The notes under the pieces were generated by a model. The model ran no database searches, was not told the origin of the DNA, and saw only the letters and a program-made list of their open reading frames with translations. This document shows, piece by piece, positions 40,994 to 48,435 of a stretch of DNA of 64,000 bases. This DNA is from a virus. The stretch spans positions 1 to 64,000 of the IMG/VR virus record IMGVR_UViG_3300037847_006528, one strand, 5' to 3'. How positions within the stretch are numbered: position 1 is the first letter of the stretch; each line of letters begins with the position of its first letter. The translations under genes were made by a program, and so were the position numbers.

Positions 40994-41590
40994 TTGATCG
41001 AAGATTTAACAGATTGCGCTCTCACTGATTTAATCAAAGAAGACAATAATGAAGATGCCTTAAACGAGTTGATTTCAAGGCATTCTGGGATATATGTCGA
41101 TATGCTCAAAAAATTTGGATTCAAATGCTTGACAAGCAATCAAGTTCAGGACATTATGAGCGAAAAGGACTATGTTATATACAAAGCGGCCCTTGAATAT
41201 GATGAAACCAAAGCGAAGTTCTCTACTCATTTAGCTAATAAAGCTAAATATCTTTGTTTAACACAGAAGACTAAAAACAAAAACAATAAGATATCTTCAA
41301 ATTTCGAAGATGTGCAGTTTTCCCAAAAAGATAAAGGTTGCAACCCAGCAGAATCTTGTGATTTAAATGATTCTTTTGCTAGAATATTAAACTTGATTAA
41401 CAAACACAAGGATAAGAGGCTCCAGACTATATTCCACGAAAGATACTTTTGTGGTAGAAGGGGAAAACTACAACCTTGGAAAGAAGTAGCTAAAAAATTA
41501 AATCTTTCTGCTCAAGGCTGTATAAATATACACGATAAAGCCATAAAAGAATTAAACTACAAAATCAATAATGAGACGATTAAATTTTGA
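40994..41590 (+). CDS. Sigma-70-family RNA polymerase sigma factor, phage type
   Basis: 198 aa, TTG start forced by an in-frame TGA upstream; the next ATG would cut away the first conserved helices. Region 2: ALNELISRHSGIYVDMLKKF and YDETKAKFSTHLANKAKYL (2.1-2.4-like). Region 4: PWKEVAKKLNLSAQGCINIHDKAIKEL, a helix-turn-helix for the -35 region. Its size resembles T4 gp55, the late sigma factor. It is the best candidate to read the GTGTA(A/G) elements, though that link is inferred. The predicted transcript begins almost at the start codon. Confidence 0.75.
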   Translation: MIEDLTDCALTDLIKEDNNEDALNELISRHSGIYVDMLKKFGFKCLTSNQVQDIMSEKDYVIYKAALEYDETKAKFSTHLANKAKYLCLTQKTKNKNNKISSNFEDVQFSQKDKGCNPAESCDLNDSFARILNLINKHKDKRLQTIFHERYFCGRRGKLQPWKEVAKKLNLSAQGCINIHDKAIKELNYKINNETIKF

Positions 41591-42662
41591 CGGTCCTATA
41601 AATGGTTTAAGTTTGGGCAACGTATCTCTTAATATGCTAAGAGAGCTAAAGGATAGGGAAATAGATCTTGGAATTTTTCCTATAGGTGATAAAGGCGAAT
41701 TTGAAGCTTATGATAAACTGAGTGAAGATTTCAAACAATGGATAGGAGCTTTATCCATGAATCGCCTTAAGAAAATTCATCCAGAAACACCCACTTTAAA
41801 AGTGTGGCACATTAATGGTTCAGAAAGAACTCTAGCTGATCAATATTTATATACTTTTTATGAAGTAGATTCCCCAACAGAAGAAGAAATTAATATTGTA
41901 AAACTACAAAAACATGTTTTTTTCTCTTCCTCAGAGGCTGCGGAGTGTTTTAAAGAAAAAGGTTGTGAAAATGTATCTCATATCCCCTTAGGTTTTGATA
42001 AAGATTTCCACGAAACAGACAAAGAATATTTAGACGATGACATAATTCACTTTGGATTAATAGGCAAGTTTGAAAGAAGGAAGAACACGCAAGCCATAAT
42101 CCAATTATGGGCAAACGAATTTGGAAACAATCCAAAATATCAGCTTAGTTGCTTGGTTACTAATCCGTTCTTCAATCAAGAACAAATGACCAAGGCAATC
42201 CAATCTTCTACAGGAGGAGCGTCTTTATCTAATATAAACTTTTTACCACGACTTGTTAGTAACTCAGAAGTTAACGACTTTATGAATTCAATAGATATTG
42301 ATCTTTCTGGCTTGTCTAACGGAGAGGGCTGGAATCTACCAGCATTTAATTGCACAGCTTTAGGTAAATGGTCTGTAGTTAGCAACTGCACATCTCATAA
42401 AGATTGGGCAACCAAAGAAAACTCTATTTTAGTTGATCCAATTGGTAAACAACCCTGTTATGACAATTTCTTCTTCAAAGAAGGTATGCCGTTTAATCAA
42501 GGGCAATATTACAAGTTAAACGGTGATGATATGCTTGAAGCCATGAGAGAGGCTGTTAAAAAAGCGGGACAAAAGAACACTGAAGGGACAAAATTAAGGG
42601 ACAAATTTACCTATTCGGAGACCGTGGATTTAATTTTAGACCGTATTTATAGCGATTCTTGA
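41571..42662 (+). CDS. GT4-type glycosyltransferase
   Basis: 363 aa GT-B enzyme. HFGLIGKFERRKNTQ opens the donor domain and SGLSNGEGWNLPAFNCTALGKW is the E-x7-type donor motif (GEGWNLPA). The N-terminal domain contains KVWHINGSE. It overlaps the sigma gene by 20 nt, so a sugar-transfer enzyme is co-expressed with a transcription factor. Confidence 0.8.
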   Translation: MRRLNFDGPINGLSLGNVSLNMLRELKDREIDLGIFPIGDKGEFEAYDKLSEDFKQWIGALSMNRLKKIHPETPTLKVWHINGSERTLADQYLYTFYEVDSPTEEEINIVKLQKHVFFSSSEAAECFKEKGCENVSHIPLGFDKDFHETDKEYLDDDIIHFGLIGKFERRKNTQAIIQLWANEFGNNPKYQLSCLVTNPFFNQEQMTKAIQSSTGGASLSNINFLPRLVSNSEVNDFMNSIDIDLSGLSNGEGWNLPAFNCTALGKWSVVSNCTSHKDWATKENSILVDPIGKQPCYDNFFFKEGMPFNQGQYYKLNGDDMLEAMREAVKKAGQKNTEGTKLRDKFTYSETVDLILDRIYSDS

Positions 42663-42687
42663 AATGGCACGGTTAATGTTATATAAT
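42659..42687 (+). promoter_or_regulatory. Promoter TTGAAA-17-TATAAT of the Hsp20 gene
   Basis: The -35 overlaps the stop of the glycosyltransferase gene. The consensus -10 (42682-42687) ends 8 nt before ATG 42696 and no ribosome site is present. Confidence 0.7.
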
Positions 42688-42695
42688 AATATATT

Positions 42696-43022
42696 ATGAA
42701 CTATAAATTAAACACTCACCTATTAGATAATTTTTTTGATGCATTCGGGACTAGCAAACACGCTGATGTGAAAGATTGCGGAGATGTATATTCTGCTGAA
42801 TTTGAGCTAGCAGGATTTGCCAAAGAAGATATTGAGATAACTGCCACTAACGACAACCTAGTCATCAAGGCAAAAAATGATAAGCGCCAAAAGGATTTTA
42901 AATTAAATTTATATGGTGCTGTTTCTGTTGAGGACATTTCTTGTGACACAGAAAATGGACTTCTAACGGTAACTATGCCTAAAAAATGTGTTAGCGAGCA
43001 ACGAAAGATCAAAATTCAGTAG
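42696..43022 (+). CDS. Small heat-shock protein, Hsp20/alpha-crystallin family
   Basis: 108 aa. The alpha-crystallin domain runs from FELAGFAKEDIEITATNDNLVIKA to NGLLTVTMPKK, with the G-x-L-x-(V/I)-x-(M/V)-P signature. The N-terminal arm is short and a C-terminal I-x-I (KIKI) may support oligomerisation. Similar genes occur in T4-like marine phages. It probably protects phage proteins from aggregation. Confidence 0.92.
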   Translation: MNYKLNTHLLDNFFDAFGTSKHADVKDCGDVYSAEFELAGFAKEDIEITATNDNLVIKAKNDKRQKDFKLNLYGAVSVEDISCDTENGLLTVTMPKKCVSEQRKIKIQ

Positions 43023-43402
43023 TGCCGATTTACATCTACAAGCATCCAGAGGAGGATATATATGAAGAGGTCGTTCAGGGAATGAACGACCCTCATGTAT
43101 TTTCTAAAGACGGAATTGAGTGGCAAAGAGTTTTTCTCTCTCCAAACGCAGCGATATCAAGCAGTGATGATCCTTTCAGCAGCAACGCTTTCGTAGAAAA
43201 AACAGCTAATATGAAAGGCACCTTCGGGGACATGATGGATTATTCCGCAGAACTGAGTCAGAAAAGAGCAGAAAAATCAGGTGGAGAAGATCCTTTGAAG
43301 AAAAAAATGTTTTCAGACTACGAAAAAAGAGTCGGCAAAAAACACTTCGCAGACAAAAATACTAGCTTTGAAAAAAACGGAATCAAGATAGATCTTGATT
43401 AA
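43022..43402 (+). CDS. FmdB-like small protein without zinc-binding cysteines
   Basis: 126 aa, GTG start overlapping the Hsp20 stop. It begins MPIYIYKHPEEDIYEEV, the FmdB-type ribbon start, but the CxxC pairs are replaced, as in several marine phage homologues. The rest is charged and probably helical. Function unknown. It ends tail-to-tail with the fibre gene, sharing 4 nt. Confidence 0.6.
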   Translation: MPIYIYKHPEEDIYEEVVQGMNDPHVFSKDGIEWQRVFLSPNAAISSSDDPFSSNAFVEKTANMKGTFGDMMDYSAELSQKRAEKSGGEDPLKKKMFSDYEKRVGKKHFADKNTSFEKNGIKIDLD

Positions 43403-44247
43403 GAAACATGAGGAGGAGGCGTTGTTAAGCCAACGCCATACCAAGTAGCTCCCACAGACACGCAGAGTGTTTGACCTGAGATTGCCATAGCTCCTCTCTG
43501 CTGGCTCATATTCATCCCCTCCCAAGCTGGCAGCTTAAATCCGCTAACAAAATCTTTTATACCGTGGATTGTCTGATCTTCACTTAGATCTACAAATCTT
43601 CCTGTCGTATAGCCCGTTACGTCATGTATTGTAGCAATATCATAACCAGTCAAAAATCCACTGGTCTGTATTTCAAATTTCCCAGAAACAATGCCAGAAT
43701 TGTTTATACTAACACTGTTCCCGAAATAATTTTGACCATCTTCAAAATAATGGCCAGAGGCAAACTGCACATAAAATCTATTAGGATCTCCCACTGTTAA
43801 AGTGGAGCTTGATTGATCTTTTATAGCCGCACAACCAGTTGCAGCTTTTGCAAAAGTAACTCCAGCACCTCCTAGTGAAGTATTACTCTGACTTCCAGTA
43901 TTGAAAACTATTGAGTTTCCATTCAATACGACATTATTGATACCGCTAACTCTAGTTGAATTAGCCACAATCCCTATATTGTTTGTTCCAGCTAATTGAG
44001 TATTAGACCCAGCCAATAGAACATTACCGCTTTCTACAAGAAAGCTGTTATCTCCTGTGCTGGCAGTTCCGAAAACTTTTTTGTCTCTTATTCTTAAGTC
44101 GCCAGTAAAATTAAAATCACCAGTTAAATTTCTAGATAAAACTAGACTAATCCCAGTATCACTACTTTGATCAATGTGAAAATCTCCAGATGGCCCTAAA
44201 AAAGTGGGCATCTGAAGCTGTTCTGGTTGAATTTTATTAAAAGGCAT
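43399..44247 (-). CDS. Tail fibre-like protein
   Basis: 282 aa from ATG 44247 (MPFNKIQPEQLQMPTF). The middle is a series of short NxG-type turns (GNVLLAGSNTQLAGTNNIG, VSGINNVVLNGNSIVF), a beta-helix or YadA-head-like pattern. The later DLSEDQTIHGIKDFVSGF is a common phage fibre element, and the end (AISGQTLCVSVGATWYGVGL) looks like a receptor-proximal tip. It is the only minus-strand gene among the plus-strand genes from 41 to 48.4 kb. Confidence 0.75.
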   Translation of the reverse strand: MPFNKIQPEQLQMPTFLGPSGDFHIDQSSDTGISLVLSRNLTGDFNFTGDLRIRDKKVFGTASTGDNSFLVESGNVLLAGSNTQLAGTNNIGIVANSTRVSGINNVVLNGNSIVFNTGSQSNTSLGGAGVTFAKAATGCAAIKDQSSSTLTVGDPNRFYVQFASGHYFEDGQNYFGNSVSINNSGIVSGKFEIQTSGFLTGYDIATIHDVTGYTTGRFVDLSEDQTIHGIKDFVSGFKLPAWEGMNMSQQRGAMAISGQTLCVSVGATWYGVGLTTPPPHVS

Positions 44248-44257
44248 CCTACAATAG

Positions 44258-44286
44258 ATTATCTTTAATAGATTACACGAATTCAA
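44258..44286 (-). promoter_or_regulatory. Promoter TTGAAT-17-GATAAT of the fibre gene
   Basis: The -35 (44281-44286) touches the start codon of the divergent SSB-like gene. The -10 (44258-44263) ends 10 nt before ATG 44247. Confidence 0.55.
44273..44278 (-). promoter_or_regulatory. GTGTAA element in the fibre-gene promoter
   Basis: Inside the spacer of the promoter at 44258-44286, ending 25 nt before ATG 44247. Confidence 0.45.
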
Positions 44287-44852
44287 TGAAATTTACTCTT
44301 TATAAGCCAAACTCTAAAAATACAGGGGCAGCTTTTAGCTTTGACCTAGCTAAAGACAAGAAGGGCAACGCAGTTATGTATGTATCAATGATCCAACAAC
44401 ATAGTTGGAATGATAAGACCAAAAGCGGCTCTTTCAAAGAAAATGCTAAAAATCCTGAAAAATCAGGCACAATTAAGCTCTCTGCAAATGAAGCTGGAGA
44501 GATCCTTTCTTCATTTAAAACAAGAATACCATTTGTTGCTTTTCATAGAAATAATGAAGACACAACAATTATTAAATTTACACCTTGGGATAAAAAAAGA
44601 AAAATTATGGGCAAAGACGGAGATGAGTGGCACGAAACTCCAGCCTTCGGGATAACCGTAAGTAGGAACTCATCTCAAGTATATAAACTCCCTCTTGAAG
44701 CGGGAGAAACGGAAGTGTTATCAGAATTGCTAAAAAAATATATTTTAAATTCTTTTGTTACAAATGATTCTTACACAACTCAACCTCCAAAAGAAGAAGC
44801 TCGCAAATCTGAAAAAGCCGCAGAACTTGAAGATTTAGATGTCCCATTCTAA
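44286..44852 (+). CDS. Putative single-stranded DNA-binding protein
   Basis: 188 aa. A beta-rich core (MKFTLYKPNSKNTGAAFSF, VMYVSMIQQHSWN, IPFVAFHRN, TIIKFTPWD) is followed by a flexible linker and an acidic tail ending AELEDLDVPF. That tail mirrors the acidic D-D-I-P-F tip by which SSB proteins recruit partners. The core does not look like a standard SSB OB-fold, so it may be a different fold with a convergent tip. No other SSB is visible in this window. Function is inferred. Confidence 0.6.
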   Translation: MKFTLYKPNSKNTGAAFSFDLAKDKKGNAVMYVSMIQQHSWNDKTKSGSFKENAKNPEKSGTIKLSANEAGEILSSFKTRIPFVAFHRNNEDTTIIKFTPWDKKRKIMGKDGDEWHETPAFGITVSRNSSQVYKLPLEAGETEVLSELLKKYILNSFVTNDSYTTQPPKEEARKSEKAAELEDLDVPF

Positions 44853-46542
44853 GAAACTAAAAGTTTTAATTCACTCTAATCATTCTCGGTTAGTCACTGG
44901 ATTTGGCAAAAACGCAAGAAATGTATTACTTGGTCTGAATGAAGATCCAGATATAGAAGTAATAGAAGCAGCGAACGGACCAAGATATGGTGCTGACTTA
45001 ATGACACCTTGGGAATCTTATGGGACACAACCTATAAATTCTTCCTTGATACAGGCTATTCAAGGAGACCCTGCTAAAGAGAGAGGTGCTAGCTATGGCT
45101 TCTATACCATAGATCAAATTATAGATGAATGTAAGCCAGATGTATATCTTGGGATTGAGGACATATGGGCTTTTGGAGGATACGAACACAAGCCTTGGTG
45201 GAACAAAATAAATAAAGTTCTCTGGACAACCTTGGATAGTTTACCGATTTTAGATCAAGCCTTACAAATGGAACCTCATTGTGATAAGATGCTAGTTTGG
45301 GCATCTTTCGCAGAGGAAGAAATGAAAAGACTAGGTTATAAAAACGTAGAGACCCTCCACGGTGCTGTAGATTATACAAACTTTAAACCTCTTGATAATA
45401 AAAAAGAACTAAGAGAAAAATTTAATCTTCAAGATAATTATGTAATTGGTTTTGTTTTTAAAAACCAACTAAGAAAATCTGTCCCAAATCTTTTAAGAGG
45501 ATTTAAAATTTTAAAAGAAAAAAATCCAGACTTAAAACCTAAATTGCTTTTGCATACAGATTGGGGGGAAAGGGGCTGGGATATTCCTAAATACATAAAA
45601 GAACTAGAATTAGATCCTAGTGATATTCTATCCACTTACGTTTGCCACGCTTGTGATCATTATTCAGTCTTACCATATGAAGGCGAGGACAGAAAATGCC
45701 CAAGTTGCAATGCAGAAAAATCCTTTAAAACCAAGACAAGCTCTAAAGGAGTGGGTGAAAAAGAATTAAATGAAATTTATAATTTAATGGATGTTTATTG
45801 CCACCCATTCACCAGCGGTGGTCAAGAACTTCCAGTGCAAGAAGCTAAAGCCGCTGGGTTAATAACTTTAGTCACAGAGTATTCCTGTGGGACAGACTCT
45901 TGTTATGAACATCAAGGAGGAATTCCACTAAAATGGAATGAATACAGAGAACCTCATACTCAGTTTATTAAAGCCTCCACATGCCCCCACGACATAGCTC
46001 AACAGTTGCAAAAAGTTGGTAGAATGAGTGATGATGATAAATTTATTCTATCAAATAAAGGAACCAAGTATGTAAAAGAAAATTTTTCCGTTTCAGCCAC
46101 CGTCGAAAAGCTTAAGAAAATTCTTCTTGATCTTAAAAAACCCACTAAAGAAGAACAAGAGGAAAAAGCTACTGAACAACCTCTAATGCTTAATGATGTT
46201 CTTGATGATGAGGGCCAAGAAAACAGAATAGCAGTTGTTCTGCCAGAGTCGGCAGGAGATATATTAATATTGAATTCTCTAATGGATAACCTCAAAAACC
46301 TTTATCCAGAAAAAAACATATATGTATTCACTAAACCTGAGTTTTACCAAATGATTGATGATAATCCAAATGTGCATAAACTTCTGCCATATCAACAATC
46401 TTTAGATAACTTGCTTTATTTAGAGGGAAGAGCAGATCATGAAGGATTCTTTCAAATGGCGTTTTTGCCAAACATTGGGACTCAAAGACATCTTAACTAT
46501 CTTCACAATGGTGAAGATAAAACGCAATTTCAATTAACATGA
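44839..46542 (+). CDS. GT4 glycosyltransferase with zinc finger, fused to half a GT9 domain
   Basis: 567 aa. Residues about 8-430 form a GT4 enzyme (FGKNARNVLLGL, VIGFVFKNQLRKSVPNLLRGF, and donor motif HPFTSGGQELPVQEAKAAG). A zinc-finger insert, CHACDH...CPSCNAEK, sits in the donor domain. From about 460 a new domain begins (RIAVVLPESAGDILILNSL), the N-terminal half of a GT9 heptosyltransferase, and the protein stops there. The C-terminal half is the next gene. The zinc insert and the split are both unusual. Confidence 0.78.
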   Translation: MSHSKKLKVLIHSNHSRLVTGFGKNARNVLLGLNEDPDIEVIEAANGPRYGADLMTPWESYGTQPINSSLIQAIQGDPAKERGASYGFYTIDQIIDECKPDVYLGIEDIWAFGGYEHKPWWNKINKVLWTTLDSLPILDQALQMEPHCDKMLVWASFAEEEMKRLGYKNVETLHGAVDYTNFKPLDNKKELREKFNLQDNYVIGFVFKNQLRKSVPNLLRGFKILKEKNPDLKPKLLLHTDWGERGWDIPKYIKELELDPSDILSTYVCHACDHYSVLPYEGEDRKCPSCNAEKSFKTKTSSKGVGEKELNEIYNLMDVYCHPFTSGGQELPVQEAKAAGLITLVTEYSCGTDSCYEHQGGIPLKWNEYREPHTQFIKASTCPHDIAQQLQKVGRMSDDDKFILSNKGTKYVKENFSVSATVEKLKKILLDLKKPTKEEQEEKATEQPLMLNDVLDDEGQENRIAVVLPESAGDILILNSLMDNLKNLYPEKNIYVFTKPEFYQMIDDNPNVHKLLPYQQSLDNLLYLEGRADHEGFFQMAFLPNIGTQRHLNYLHNGEDKTQFQLT

Positions 46543-47663
46543 GTCATCTAGCAGAAGAATACGCCAAGTGCTGCGGAGTTAAAATAGGAAAACCTATTTT
46601 AAAACCTCACTATTTTCCTGTTCTTTACGATAAGTATATAACAATACATAACGATAGAAAAGTTCAAGCAAAAGAGTATGACATGTGGCCTGATGTTATC
46701 CAAATACTTAGGCCATATTTAGGAGATATAAAAATTATACAAATAGGAGCACAAGGAGAAGAAACAATACAGGGCGTAGACAAGCATATTCCTACAGCAT
46801 CTCTTAAGCAGTCTTCTTATATTATAGATAAGGGGCTAGGTCATGTAGGAATAGACAGTGTGCCAGTTCATATAGCTTCAGCCTTAGATAAGCCAGTTGT
46901 TGGTATTTATGCACATACTTACGCTAATACATGTAAACCCTTGTGGAACGACAAATCAAAATCAATACAAATTGAATCACACAGAAATGGAAGGAAGCCT
47001 TCTTTCTCTTTAGAAGAACATCCCAAAACAATCAACCTAATCAAACCAGAAGAAATAGCTCAAGCTATGCTTGATGTATTAGAGATAGATAAAAAAATAA
47101 CACATGAAACTATTTTTATTGGCGATCACTATACTTCTAATTTTGTGGAAGTAATTCCATCTCAGCCAACCACCGTTAAAGCCCCCCTGATTGATGTAAG
47201 AATGGATATTTGCCATAATGAAGAAGTGCTCGGTGGAGTTCTAGAAAGAAACGATGTAGAAGTCACCACAAATAAACCCATTCCGTTACCTCTATTAGAT
47301 ACAAGAAAAATTAAAAAAATTGTTTATAAAAGTGATTTTTTTGACTTAGACTTTTGTGAAGCTGTGAAAAGCAGAGCGATACCAATGTCCTTAGAGTGCA
47401 AGTCTTCAGATAATCTAAAAAAACAAAGAGCCAGACTTTTTGATTATTTGATAAATTCATTAGACGAGAATGAGATAATAAAAAAGAATAAAAAAAGACT
47501 ACCACAAGAAGATCTTGGGAAAATCAATATTGCGAGTAATAAAAAAGTTATTTGTGGAGATCAAATTTATGAAAGTATGTATCATTTGAATGACAAAAAA
47601 AATTCAGACGATTTTTATCTTGATTTAGATTTTTATAGAGTTTATACTGATTCAAATGAGTGA
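46539..47663 (+). CDS. GT9 C-terminal half plus extra domain
   Basis: 374 aa. It starts in the middle of a GT9 fold (SHLAEEYAKCCGV), continues with YITIHNDRKVQ and KIIQIGAQGEE, and carries the donor motif GHVGIDSVPVHIASALDKP near residue 110. After about 190 a second, lysine-rich region with no known domain follows. ATGA joins it to the preceding gene; together they rebuild one complete GT9 enzyme from two polypeptides. A frameshift-fused product is also possible. Confidence 0.75.
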   Translation: MSHLAEEYAKCCGVKIGKPILKPHYFPVLYDKYITIHNDRKVQAKEYDMWPDVIQILRPYLGDIKIIQIGAQGEETIQGVDKHIPTASLKQSSYIIDKGLGHVGIDSVPVHIASALDKPVVGIYAHTYANTCKPLWNDKSKSIQIESHRNGRKPSFSLEEHPKTINLIKPEEIAQAMLDVLEIDKKITHETIFIGDHYTSNFVEVIPSQPTTVKAPLIDVRMDICHNEEVLGGVLERNDVEVTTNKPIPLPLLDTRKIKKIVYKSDFFDLDFCEAVKSRAIPMSLECKSSDNLKKQRARLFDYLINSLDENEIIKKNKKRLPQEDLGKINIASNKKVICGDQIYESMYHLNDKKNSDDFYLDLDFYRVYTDSNE

Positions 47664-48435
47664 GAAAAAGATCTACGGACCAGATATCTACAAGCGTAAC
47701 GAGCATGGGTTGCTTGAAAATGTAGACTATAAATTTAACGAGGACGGCTCTGTCAACTGGAGAGCCATGATCAAGGAAGAGTTTCTCTACCCTAACAAAG
47801 ATTGGTTTGCATCTAGGAAGAAAGATGTCCCTACTTCTGTTGAGGGTCTCTCTGATAAGCAACTTCTCATTATGCTTGGAGGCATCAAAGAGCTAGCTAA
47901 AATGAGGGGCTATCATTCTATTGATTTTAAAGTGAATAATGTTTCAAGTGATTATGTCACCGCCAAATGCCAAATAGACTGGATAGAAAATTATGAGAGC
48001 GCCAATACTGGCATATATCCTCGATATACAGATATAGCGAATGCCACCCTTGCAAATACAGACGCTTTTTGTGCTAAATTCCTAGAAACAATCGCCTGTA
48101 ATCGTGCTTTTGTCCGTTGTGTGCGTAATTATCTCAATATCCACATTGTGGGTGCAGATGAGATTGATAAGTCAAAAGGAGCTAATAATTCCAATGCTGT
48201 TGAATATGATGCCTCTAGCGACTCTGCTATGCTGCCTTTAACGCCCTCAGGAGCACTCCAGAAGGCTTTGGATGAGGATAACGGGGTAAAGTCCTTCGAC
48301 AAGTTCAAAGAGCTTCTACGGGCCTTGTGGAAGGAAGAAATCTACAGAAATGAACAAGCTGCAAACTGGAAGTCTTATGAAGACATCCCAGCCAAGGAGT
48401 GCAGAAAGCTCATTGCAATCTGTAAAAAATCATAA
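47656..48435 (+). CDS. Possible DNA-annealing (Rad52/Sak-like) protein
   Basis: 259 aa. The central region (GYHSIDFKVNNVSSDYVTAKCQIDWIE, then TDIANATLANTDAFCAKFLETIACNRAF) has the strand-then-helix pattern of phage annealing proteins, where a beta-sheet is followed by a helix with A-x-x-A-F and R-x-F residues. It lies with the SSB-like gene. No decisive motif is seen, so the assignment is tentative; an uncharacterised conserved phage protein is equally possible. Confidence 0.4.
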   Translation: MSEKKIYGPDIYKRNEHGLLENVDYKFNEDGSVNWRAMIKEEFLYPNKDWFASRKKDVPTSVEGLSDKQLLIMLGGIKELAKMRGYHSIDFKVNNVSSDYVTAKCQIDWIENYESANTGIYPRYTDIANATLANTDAFCAKFLETIACNRAFVRCVRNYLNIHIVGADEIDKSKGANNSNAVEYDASSDSAMLPLTPSGALQKALDEDNGVKSFDKFKELLRALWKEEIYRNEQAANWKSYEDIPAKECRKLIAICKKS

